Source: Eubacteriales bacterium
Lineage (GTDB): Bacteria; Bacillota; Clostridia; Peptostreptococcales; Anaerovoracaceae
NCBI GenBank assembly: GCA_029098205.1
Contig: JAQXNW010000116.1
Span: forward strand, 1-21,344
DNA length: 21,344 bases
Reading direction: 5' to 3'
The notes under the pieces are model-generated. The model was given only the letters and a program-made list of their open reading frames with translations, had not been told where the DNA came from and made no database searches. Every line of letters starts with the position of its first letter. The first letter of the stretch is position 1. Shown here one piece after another: positions 6,924 to 13,926 of this stretch. Made by a program: the position numbers and the translations under genes.

Positions 6924-7481
6924 CTATATTCCCTTCCGGATCCGAAGACCTCGGACGGCTTTGGAATTTTTACTGTCCTTCAGAATCCGATCAATCTCAC
7001 GCTTTCTTCCGGAGCCGGATGCGTGTGCATGACAGATAGCCGCAGCAACAGCATCCGCCGTATCATCCGGTTTTGGAACCTTCTCCAAATGAAGAATCGT
7101 TTTCACCATTTCCTGCACTTGTTTTTTTTCTGCGCGGCCATAACCAACAAGCGCCTGTTTAATCTGGAGAGGCGTATATTCGTAAACCGGAAGACCGCAG
7201 TTCACACAAGCCAGAATAGCTACACCTCTTGCTTCTCCGACATGGATTACCGTCTTCGCATTATTATTAAAGAACAATTCCTCGATGGAAGCCTCTTCCG
7301 GGCTGTATTCATGAATAATACCCATCAAGCCAGAATAAAGAAGCTGCAGACGGTCCGGAATCTCCATACCGGCATCTGTCGTGACTGATCCAAAATCGAC
7401 CGGATGAAACCGATTTCCGTTATGATCAATAACCGCCCATCCCATGATTGCATATCCCGGATCGATCCCTAGAATCCGCAT
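6924..7481 (-). CDS. ruvC: Holliday junction resolvase RuvC
   Basis: A 185-residue dimeric endonuclease that cuts Holliday junctions symmetrically. Catalytic acidic residues are present: Asp7 in GIDPG, Glu67 in SIEELFF, and Asp140 and Asp143 in the DDTADAVAAAICHAHA block. I place the start at the internal ATG (7479-7481) because the family begins MRILGIDPG and GGGAG lies 10 bp upstream. An in-frame extension to 7523 would add 14 residues that do not belong to the family. First gene of ruvC-ruvA-ruvB-queA. Its promoter seems to be the one at 7534-7562, partly inside an IS remnant. Confidence 0.96.
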   Translation of the reverse strand: MRILGIDPGYAIMGWAVIDHNGNRFHPVDFGSVTTDAGMEIPDRLQLLYSGLMGIIHEYSPEEASIEELFFNNNAKTVIHVGEARGVAILACVNCGLPVYEYTPLQIKQALVGYGRAEKKQVQEMVKTILHLEKVPKPDDTADAVAAAICHAHASGSGRKREIDRILKDSKNSKAVRGLRIRKGI

Positions 7482-7533
7482 AAAATCTAATCTCCCGAAA
7501 GAAGTTACCAATGAAAACAGCATTTAGAGATTT

Positions 7534-7562
7534 ATTATACCATAAGAACATATGTTTGTCTA
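7534..7562 (-). promoter_or_regulatory. ruvC operon promoter, -35 box within an IS inverted repeat
   Basis: On the minus strand TAGACA (7557-7562) and TATAAT (7534-7539) are separated by 17 bp, with TGG directly before the -10 box (extended -10, TGnTATAAT). The start of transcription would be about 45 nt upstream of the ruvC ATG. The -10 box lies just outside and the -35 box just inside the left inverted repeat of the IS remnant. Confidence 0.75.
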
Positions 7563-7974
7563 CGCAGCCCATTCTGCCAAGGGGAATAAGGCCGGGTACG
7601 CCTCAGCTGCATGCCAAGTGCCGCGACTGCCTTTTCAAACGCACTCTCTTTACACGTCCTGTCGTCGTCGTTTACAAATTGCATAGCCTTTTGCCTTGCA
7701 TCTGACATATACTTCAGCAAGCCCGTAAACGCCGTTCCGCTTGAGCATGCGTCAGATTAAACGAAGTGCTTCATCCGTATGCGCGGGTTGGGCTTGTCTT
7801 GGGTCTTCTGGAATGCAAGGCAAGGCTGCGTACCGTCCCATCATACTTCTTCAGCTGCCTGTAAACAAACCGGCGATATGTATGATACCGCCTTGCAGCC
7901 TTCGTTACGCCATGTTTTAAAGCATATTCGCATAAACGCTGGCGGTATCGCATTTCTTCAGTTATACTTTTCAT
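7535..7974 (-). pseudogene. Degraded IS481-like (rve/DDE) transposase
   Basis: Three pieces of one transposase lie in different frames. The N-terminal piece (start 7974, AAGGAG 9 bp upstream) reads MKSITEEMRYRQRLCEYALK and continues through a helix-turn-helix with FVYRQLKKYDGTVRSLALHSRRPK. Near 7784-7790 the frame shifts and continues as HTDEALRLI, a TGA stop at 7752-7754, then RMLKRNGVYGLAEVYVRCKAKGY. Near 7680 a large internal deletion, removing most of the catalytic core, joins this to FVNDDDRTCKESAFEKAV and RPYSPWQNG. After that the expected C-terminus is replaced by ten unrelated residues. The reading matches IS481/IS3-type transposases; the exact family is my recognition, not a search. 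Confidence 0.8.
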
Positions 7975-8070
7975 GAGAGATACTCCTTTTTTGATACCTG
8001 CTTTTTTAGCCGAAAACAATTGTATCAGAGTATCTCTCTTTTTTCTTTAATTTTGTAACATATGTCTTAT
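7542..8070 (-). mobile_element. Remnant insertion sequence, IS481-like, about 530 bp
   Basis: The transposase pieces are enclosed by imperfect inverted repeats. The left end reads ATAAGAACATATGTTTGTC (7542-7560). The right end, read on the minus strand, is ATAAGACATATGTTACAA (8053-8070). A full element of this type is usually about twice as long, so roughly half has been lost. I could not identify a target-site duplication, so the outer limits are approximate and the right end may extend a few bases. Confidence 0.6.
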
Positions 8071-8138
8071 CACATTACAGCCGCTTTTTTGATTAAAAAG
8101 ATGCAGGATCACCCTCTAAACGATAATTGACGATACTT

Positions 8139-8163
8139 TTATGAAATTTATATTTATTCATAA
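8139..8163 (+). promoter_or_regulatory. Palindrome upstream of argR, possible ArgR operator
   Basis: TTATGAA (8139-8145) and TTCATAA (8157-8163) form a perfect 7-bp inverted repeat around an A/T-only 11-bp centre. The half-sites resemble the TGAAT...ATTCA arms of known ARG boxes but the spacing is wider than the usual 18-bp box. It lies 26 bp upstream of the argR -10 box, where a regulator could control transcription. Autoregulation by ArgR is the natural guess. Confidence 0.4.
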
Positions 8164-8186
8164 CTATGCGTATTTCTAAATCATTG

Positions 8187-8195
8187 TGCTATAAT
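8187..8195 (+). promoter_or_regulatory. argR-recN promoter, extended -10
   Basis: TGCTATAAT (8187-8195) is an extended -10 element with a perfect TATAAT. The DNA 17 bp upstream (TGCGTA) is a poor -35 box, which extended -10 promoters can tolerate. Transcription would start near 8202, about 20 nt before the argR ATG. Confidence 0.65.
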
Positions 8196-8222
8196 AAATT
8201 AGTAGATTGAAAGAAGGTTATT

Positions 8223-8708
8223 ATGCGATATCCTAGACAGAACAAAATACTTGAATTAATCAACCGTTATGAAATTGAAACGCAGGACAAACTGGCTGCA
8301 ATGCTGAAAGACGAAGGATTCGATGTGACGCAGGCCACTATTTCCAGAGATATAAAAGAACTTCAGCTCGTTAAGGTTTTAGCGCCGTCCGGCCGATATA
8401 AATATGCAGAAAGCAAACAGACCGACGGTCCGATTACTAAAAGATTTATTCATATATTCCGCGAAACAGTCTTATCCATCAGCCCGGCAAAAAATCTCCT
8501 GCTGATTAAGACTTTATCCGGGTGCGGCGGAGCCGCCGGAGAAGCCATCGACAACCTGGGAATCGCACATATGGTCGGGACCGTCGGCGGCGACAATACC
8601 GTTCTCGTCATATTGGAAGATGATAAATACGCACCGGAAATCATGACAAAACTGAACAGCATGCTTACAGAATCTTCCGGTGACAGCAGTGCCCATTCAC
8701 AGAGATAA
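8223..8708 (+). CDS. argR: Arginine repressor ArgR
   Basis: A 161-residue transcription regulator that binds ARG boxes as a hexamer with arginine as co-repressor. The N-terminal winged helix-turn-helix includes the recognition segment VTQATISRDIKEL (about residues 35-47). The C-terminal domain carries GTVGGDNTVLVILED, matching the conserved arginine-binding/oligomer motif, with one Gly where Ala is more usual. AAGAAGG (8211-8217) precedes the ATG by 5 bp. It is followed 27 bp later by recN, a common pair in Firmicutes. The short Ser-rich tail after the core fold (SSGDSSAHSQR) is unremarkable. Confidence 0.95.
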   Translation: MRYPRQNKILELINRYEIETQDKLAAMLKDEGFDVTQATISRDIKELQLVKVLAPSGRYKYAESKQTDGPITKRFIHIFRETVLSISPAKNLLLIKTLSGCGGAAGEAIDNLGIAHMVGTVGGDNTVLVILEDDKYAPEIMTKLNSMLTESSGDSSAHSQR

Positions 8709-8735
8709 TTGAACCATATTTATTAGGTGCACTTT

Positions 8736-10355
8736 ATGATTACGCATATCAGTATACACAATTTTGCCATCATCAAGAATACCGAGCTGGATTTATCCGA
8801 TGGTCTCAACATTATTACAGGTGAAACCGGTTCCGGAAAATCCATTGTAATCGAGGCGATCAGTCTTGCACTTGGCGGACGGGCGGATTCTTCTTATGTC
8901 CGTCACGGCTGCGAAAAAGCCGTCATCCAGATGCTCGCGGAAACAGACGAAGAAGAAATATCCATTTCCCGTGAAATTTCCGCAATCGGCAAAAACATCT
9001 GCCGTATTAACGGGAACCTGGCTACGCGTACAGAACTTGCACATGAAATGGAAAAAATCGCGGATATCCACGGACAATATGATAATGTAAAATTACTGAA
9101 TCCTGATACCCATATTTCTTTAGTGGATGAATATAAATGCAACCGGATACTCCCTGCGAAAGAAGCCTTTACAGATGCCTATGAAAATTACAAATCCGCA
9201 AGGAACGAATATCGTGCGCTTCTTCAGCAGGAACAGAATACAAAGAAGAATGCGGATTATCTGAAATACGAACTTGAGGAAATCCGGAAGGTCAGCCCGA
9301 AACCGGGAGAGGATCAGGATCTCGAAAATCAGATTTCCATTCTGAAAAACAGTGAAGAGATATTTAAAGCGTTCAGCGGAGCCTCCTCTGACATTGACGG
9401 CTCCGAGGACTCGGCTTTGACTCGAATTGGAAATGCACTCCGCTGCCTGGATTCTGCAGAAAATATTTCAACTGAAACAAAAAAAATCAAATCGCAGATG
9501 GAATCGATTTATTATGATCTGACAGATCTTTCGGAACAGATCCGCTCCATCCTCGATCGGATCCACTACGCCCCAAACGAAGTCGATCTTGCGATTTCAC
9601 GCGCCGAACAAATTGAACAGCTTAAGAATAAACATAACGGTTCTATTGAAGGAATATTATCCGACGAGAAAAAATTCTCTATTCAGCTTGAAAGTTTGGA
9701 AACCTATGAAGCAGATCGTAAAAAGCTGGAGCTGAATGCCAAGAGCACTCTGGCATCGCTCAAACTTAAAGCCAATGAATTATCAGAAATAAGGAAAGCA
9801 AACGCTTCAGAACTTTCTGAAGCCATAGAAAAAGAGCTTCGGGATCTGAATTTTCCAGACGCCCGCTTTTCCATCGATGTTAAGACGGCAAAGGCAATTG
9901 GACCAAACGGACAGGACACCTGCGAAATACAGGTTGGACTGAATCAGGGTGAACCAATGAAACCTCTCTCGAAAACCGCATCCGGCGGGGAAATCTCTCG
10001 GATCATGTTAGCGATCAAAAACGTAACCGGAAGCTACGATCAAATTCCGACCATGATATTCGATGAAATCGATACCGGAATCAGCGGTAAAACAGCGGAT
10101 ATTGTTGCGAAAAAGCTAAAAGAAATCTCCGAAAAGCATCAGGTTCTCTGTATCACGCATCTTCCGCAGATTGCTGCGGCGGCCGACCATGGATACCGCA
10201 TTTTCAAAGAGACAAAGAATAATGAAACATTCGCGCATATTGAGTCTCTGGACGAATCAGCGGAAATCGAAGAAATCGCCCGGCTTCTGTCCGGAGATCA
10301 TATTACCGAAGTCTCCAGACAAAACGCAAAGGAGCTGTATTCGCGCTTTCGTTGA
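8736..10355 (+). CDS. recN: DNA repair ATPase RecN
   Basis: A 539-residue SMC-like protein that acts early at double-strand breaks. Walker A GETGSGKS lies at residues 29-36. The middle is a long alpha-helical, coiled-coil region (about 150-350). The ABC signature is TASGGEISRIMLAIK, Walker B is PTMIFDEIDTGISG, and the ITHLPQIAAAADHGY switch segment follows. I chose the ATG at 8736 because the family begins at the MITHISIHNFAII position and TTAGGTG lies just upstream. A GTG at 8727 would place the ribosome binding site inside the gene. Slightly shorter than the usual 550-560 residues but with all motifs. It converges on holA with only 24 bp between. Confidence 0.96.
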   Translation: MITHISIHNFAIIKNTELDLSDGLNIITGETGSGKSIVIEAISLALGGRADSSYVRHGCEKAVIQMLAETDEEEISISREISAIGKNICRINGNLATRTELAHEMEKIADIHGQYDNVKLLNPDTHISLVDEYKCNRILPAKEAFTDAYENYKSARNEYRALLQQEQNTKKNADYLKYELEEIRKVSPKPGEDQDLENQISILKNSEEIFKAFSGASSDIDGSEDSALTRIGNALRCLDSAENISTETKKIKSQMESIYYDLTDLSEQIRSILDRIHYAPNEVDLAISRAEQIEQLKNKHNGSIEGILSDEKKFSIQLESLETYEADRKKLELNAKSTLASLKLKANELSEIRKANASELSEAIEKELRDLNFPDARFSIDVKTAKAIGPNGQDTCEIQVGLNQGEPMKPLSKTASGGEISRIMLAIKNVTGSYDQIPTMIFDEIDTGISGKTADIVAKKLKEISEKHQVLCITHLPQIAAAADHGYRIFKETKNNETFAHIESLDESAEIEEIARLLSGDHITEVSRQNAKELYSRFR

Positions 10356-10379
10356 AAACAGCGGAAATAGCTAATAAGC

Positions 10380-11456
10380 TCAAATGGACGCCACAAACAT
10401 CTCAAGAGCAAGCCTTGCGGGCAGAATGCCCTGCACGATTCGTGCGTTTGCTTCGTAAATGCCTAAAACCATCTGCCGAAGCTTCTCTTTCGAATATTTT
10501 CTGGCATACTGAGAAGCTTTCTCCAGACGGTATTCATTGATTCCAGTATACTTCTGCATCTGCTTCACGGTCATTCTTCCTTCCGGATTATCCATAAACT
10601 CACGAATTTCAAGAAGAAGCTCCATCTGTGACGCAATACGGACAATCAGCTTCATTTCATTTTCTTTCCCATCCGCCAGGGAATTCTGTATGATCGAAAA
10701 AGCCTTTGATTTATCGTTGCCGCTGATTCCGTCCAGCAGATTGAAAATAAAGCGATCCCCTTCTCCATGCACTGTATTTTCAACATCTTCGCACGTGATC
10801 ATCGGTTTTTCAGAATGTGCAATAATCTTTTGAATGTCTGATTCAAACTGATAAAGACGATACTCACTCTTTTTATTATAGTATCCGGTTATGTCCAGAA
10901 GCTCACGCATTGCACGGACTTCGATCTTTTTCCCAGCTCTTTTGAATCGTTTATTTGCAAAGGAAGCCAGTTCTTTTCGGTTCAGTTTTCCGAATGTATA
11001 AACAGAGGCATTTTTTCTTAACGCTTTTACCAGAATGGATTTATCCTCTCCTTCGGCAGCTGAAAAAACCGCCATTGCTCTAGGATTCGGATTTTCAATG
11101 TAAGAAATCAATTTGGAAATTCCCGCTTTCTTCCATCCTTTTGAAGGCTCTGCATGAAGAAGCGGCGGAATGTTTCGAAGCCAGACGATCCTTCTTTCCG
11201 AAAGCATCGGCATTGTTTCCAGACTTTCGATAATTTGATCGGCGTTCGCATCCTCTCCCGAAAATTCTGCGTAATCCATCGCTTCCATTCCCTTTCGGAC
11301 AAAATGCTGAGACAGTTTCCCTGCAGCCCAATGGATTAAAAACTCCTCTTCTCCTTCAAAGAACAATACCGATGAAAGCTGATTCTTCTTAAAATCTTCT
11401 AGAAAATCCTTATAGCCCTTCGCCTTCATCGGTCTGGACTTTTTAGTTCTGTACAT
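10380..11456 (-). CDS. holA: DNA polymerase III subunit delta
   Basis: A 358-residue clamp-loader subunit that opens the sliding clamp. The N-terminus has FLEDFKKNQLSSVLFFEGEEEFLI, the usual delta-subunit opening, followed by IIESLETMPMLSERRIVWLRN, a recognisable block of the family. Later EVRAMRELLDITGYY and IFNLLDGISGNDKSKAFSII are typical of the domain II-III region. The start chosen (11456) has GGAAGGGTG upstream and overlaps the comEC end by 31 bp. An alternative ATG at 11429 overlaps the comEC stop as ATGA but has no ribosome binding site. A longer in-frame extension to 11603 lies wholly inside comEC and is not real. comEC-holA is a common pair in Firmicutes. Confidence 0.93.
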   Translation of the reverse strand: MYRTKKSRPMKAKGYKDFLEDFKKNQLSSVLFFEGEEEFLIHWAAGKLSQHFVRKGMEAMDYAEFSGEDANADQIIESLETMPMLSERRIVWLRNIPPLLHAEPSKGWKKAGISKLISYIENPNPRAMAVFSAAEGEDKSILVKALRKNASVYTFGKLNRKELASFANKRFKRAGKKIEVRAMRELLDITGYYNKKSEYRLYQFESDIQKIIAHSEKPMITCEDVENTVHGEGDRFIFNLLDGISGNDKSKAFSIIQNSLADGKENEMKLIVRIASQMELLLEIREFMDNPEGRMTVKQMQKYTGINEYRLEKASQYARKYSKEKLRQMVLGIYEANARIVQGILPARLALEMFVASI

Positions 11457-13750
11457 ATCCGCACCCTTCCGTGTTTGCCAATGACAGCCCCGATGGCTCC
11501 ATTTTGATCTGTTCTGAAAACAATTATACCATGATTCCGAAGTCTTGTAATAACCTCCTTCGAAGGATGCCCATACCGATTGTGCTTCCCTACACCGATC
11601 CATGCTATTTCAGGAGATACGGCATCCAGAAAGGCTTCCGATGTACTTGTATAACTGCCATGATGCGCAACCTTCAAAATATCACAGGACAATTCATCCG
11701 TGCCTTCATACAGAGACAGAAGCATCTTCTCTCCCTCTTCAGTGATATCCCCGGTGACAAGAACACGGATCCCATGAATTTCCACTCTGTATACCCGGCT
11801 ATAAAGATTTTCATCTTGGCTCTCACTCTCCGTTTCGGTATATGCAGAATTCTTATCAATGGTATGTTCCGGTTCCTTCAGCGGCCACAGAATCTTTATT
11901 TTCAAATCATCGGAAATCTTCGCTTCCATTCCCCTGGTTCCATGCATTTCAAGATTCCGGATCATGCCTAATTCATTCAATTCCTGGATTCCTTTATAAT
12001 GATCCATATGAAGATGCGTTACGAATGCGGCATCCAGTTTTCGCGCGCCCAATTCCAATAAAAATGGAGCCAGCGTTGATTTACCGATATTCCTTGTACG
12101 GCTTCCTCCACCGTCTATTAGTATCGTTTTTCCATCTGCGCTGTGAAAGAACATAGCGTCCCCCTGTCCGACATCGATCATAACTAAATTTGAATGGAGA
12201 ATCGGATCATAGGAAAGTATCATTCCGGAAAATCCGATAGAAAAGATCAGAAGAACCAGAAACAAAACAGACTGTATTCTCTTCCTGTTTCGAAGGATCT
12301 TAAAATATTCCGAACAGAAGAAGAACGCGAGAAGATAAAGCAGCAGAACCTGCCAGCTCCGTATGGGTACGGCATTTAAAGACGATGGCGCTTTCAATGA
12401 AAACAATCGATTGATGGACAGGATCATCCGCGCTAATCCAACAAGGCAGCTGCTGAGTGCAGAAAATCCAGCCGGAACTAAAACAGGCAGAAATCCCATA
12501 AAAAAACAAATCGTTCCAATTGGAATCAAAAGTGAACAAAGATAAATCGTCGGCGGATTGCATAACCATCCAAGAAGCGCGGCTCTTCGAAACCGAAAGA
12601 TCATATATGGAAGCATTCCTATCTGAATAGCGGCTGCCCCGGCCATTCCGGACGGAAGCAGTGTTTCCATAACAGGTGCAAAAAATGAAATCACAAGGAT
12701 GGCAAGAAATGATAACTGAAAAGAAGAACTGAGAATTCTGCCCGGATTCCAAGCTAATAATAGAATCAGCGAAAATCCAAGTGCACTCAGAAGATCGTAG
12801 CGCCGATTGAGAAAGTCTCCTAGGAGCAGAATTCCGATAAATAATTCTGCTCTCAATACAGATATGCTCCAGCACGTCATCGTTCCATAGAAAAACATGA
12901 TTCCCAGAAATAAGAATGTAACAAGCCGGCGTGCGAATCGTTTCCGCATTTTCTTAAAAATGCTCCAGAGAACGCCAATATGAAGTCCGCTGACTGCAAG
13001 AATATGCGCGGTCCCGTTTTTTTGAAACGCTTCTTGGTCTTCATTCGAAAGTCCGGCGCTGTCACCAAAAAGCACTCCCCGAAGAAATGCCCGGACTTCT
13101 GTGTCGGAGGACACCCGGGCAAGAAATTCCTCTCGAAGCCGGATTCCCGTATTTAGTATTTTCCCGTAGATACCTGCATTTACAGGAAGAATTTGAAATG
13201 AAGACACATATGCTCTATGCCCGATGCCTCTGCCTCGTAAATACGATTTGTCATCAAAACCGCCCGGGTTCCGTCTCGGCTCCGGAAGTTCCAGCGAAGC
13301 GGAGAACTTTATGATTTCCCCTGCTGCAGAATATGGATTTTCTCCGGAATGCTGAACGGTAAGCAGAACTTTCTGCGGATAGATCCTTCGATGTGAAGGA
13401 GAAAGAATACGAACCTCCAGATCCGCAGTCTGCTCTTTCTTCCGAACCGATAGAACCTGTCCGATGTATGGTCTTTTTTCATCAAAACATTTCGCATCGG
13501 ATGAAAAAAATTGAGACTGGACAAAATAACATCCGCACCCAATAAGAAAAGCAGCTGCAATCCCTAATTTCATCTTCATCGATAAATCAACCTGAAACCC
13601 ATAGGATGATTCTGAAAAGAACAGCAAGATGATTCCTAGGATTAATGGAAGCAGCATCGAAAGAGACTTCCGCACGGCCGCATCCGTACATGCAGAAGCT
13701 GCTGAACCAAACGAAAAAACGATTCCAAGAAAAAATAATTTTCTCCGCAT
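11426..13750 (-). CDS. comEC: DNA uptake channel protein ComEC/Rec2
   Basis: A 774-residue membrane protein that conducts single-stranded DNA into the cell during transformation. Order visible: N-terminal hydrophobic helices (1-80), a soluble OB-like domain (about 90-190), the competence domain of many helices with NGTAHILAVSGLHIGVL (about 245-261), and a C-terminal metallo-beta-lactamase-like domain from about residue 520. That domain has the metal-binding pattern THLHMDH (578-584), VTGDITEEGE, and VAHHGSYTSTS. Length is standard and no break is seen. GGAAGGAGG precedes the start by about 7 bp. No other competence genes (comEA, comG) are in the window, so whether the cell is transformable cannot be told. 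Confidence 0.95.
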   Translation of the reverse strand: MRRKLFFLGIVFSFGSAASACTDAAVRKSLSMLLPLILGIILLFFSESSYGFQVDLSMKMKLGIAAAFLIGCGCYFVQSQFFSSDAKCFDEKRPYIGQVLSVRKKEQTADLEVRILSPSHRRIYPQKVLLTVQHSGENPYSAAGEIIKFSASLELPEPRRNPGGFDDKSYLRGRGIGHRAYVSSFQILPVNAGIYGKILNTGIRLREEFLARVSSDTEVRAFLRGVLFGDSAGLSNEDQEAFQKNGTAHILAVSGLHIGVLWSIFKKMRKRFARRLVTFLFLGIMFFYGTMTCWSISVLRAELFIGILLLGDFLNRRYDLLSALGFSLILLLAWNPGRILSSSFQLSFLAILVISFFAPVMETLLPSGMAGAAAIQIGMLPYMIFRFRRAALLGWLCNPPTIYLCSLLIPIGTICFFMGFLPVLVPAGFSALSSCLVGLARMILSINRLFSLKAPSSLNAVPIRSWQVLLLYLLAFFFCSEYFKILRNRKRIQSVLFLVLLIFSIGFSGMILSYDPILHSNLVMIDVGQGDAMFFHSADGKTILIDGGGSRTRNIGKSTLAPFLLELGARKLDAAFVTHLHMDHYKGIQELNELGMIRNLEMHGTRGMEAKISDDLKIKILWPLKEPEHTIDKNSAYTETESESQDENLYSRVYRVEIHGIRVLVTGDITEEGEKMLLSLYEGTDELSCDILKVAHHGSYTSTSEAFLDAVSPEIAWIGVGKHNRYGHPSKEVITRLRNHGIIVFRTDQNGAIGAVIGKHGRVRICTELKSPDR

Positions 13751-13780
13751 CCGAGCCTCCTTCCAGTATTTGCCAATTTC

Positions 13781-13809
13781 ATTATATGCCAGTATTTTCC
13801 ATTTTTCAA
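13781..13809 (-). promoter_or_regulatory. comEC-holA promoter
   Basis: On the minus strand TTGAAA (13804-13809), 17 bp, then TATAAT (13781-13786). Five of six and six of six consensus matches. The -35 box lies back to back on the same bases as the -35 box of the divergent penicillin-binding protein promoter. Confidence 0.75.
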
Positions 13810-13831
13810 GATTTGCTTACTATGTTATAAT
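13803..13831 (+). promoter_or_regulatory. Promoter of the class A penicillin-binding protein
   Basis: TATAAT (13826-13831) is preceded by TGT, making an extended -10 element. TTTTCA (13803-13808) lies 17 bp upstream as a -35 box with four of six matches. Transcription would start near 13838 and give a leader of roughly 90 nt with a small hairpin, AGAAATCA/TGATTTCT (13845-13852/13860-13867), without a following T-run. Confidence 0.65.
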
Positions 13832-13926
13832 GAGTAAAAATTTAAGAAATCAGACGGATTGATTTCTATGCTTTCCGCCGGGAATTTTTAGTATTTTCAG
13901 GTATTTTCGATGACAAATGGAGGAAT

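Larger units (their letters stand above)
13766..13908. repeat. GTATTTTC-type repeats around the comEC/PBP promoters
   Basis: GTATTTTC occurs at 13792-13799, 13891-13898 and 13901-13908, with a near copy GTATTTGC at 13766-13773. The first two copies are in longer matches (CCAGTATTT at 13763-13771 and 13789-13797). The copies bracket the divergent promoters and could be a regulator's binding sites, or simply A/T-rich coincidence. Confidence 0.35.

Noticed and set aside
7482..7523. N-terminal extension of RuvC
   Set aside because: The family starts at MRILGIDPG and a good ribosome binding site precedes that ATG; the extension would begin at or downstream of the probable transcription start with no such site.
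8081..8099. Terminator-like CTTTTTTGATTAAAAAG near the right end of the IS remnant
   Set aside because: The inverted repeat is almost purely A/T with a 3-nt loop and would be too weak; there is also no gene ending here.
11457..11603. N-terminal extension of HolA by 49 residues
   Set aside because: Lies entirely within comEC in another frame, and the residues do not fit a delta subunit; a strong ribosome binding site supports the start at 11456.
12300..12875. 191-codon minus-strand frame within comEC
   Set aside because: Alternative frame of an intact comEC with all domains; no start context or homology pattern.
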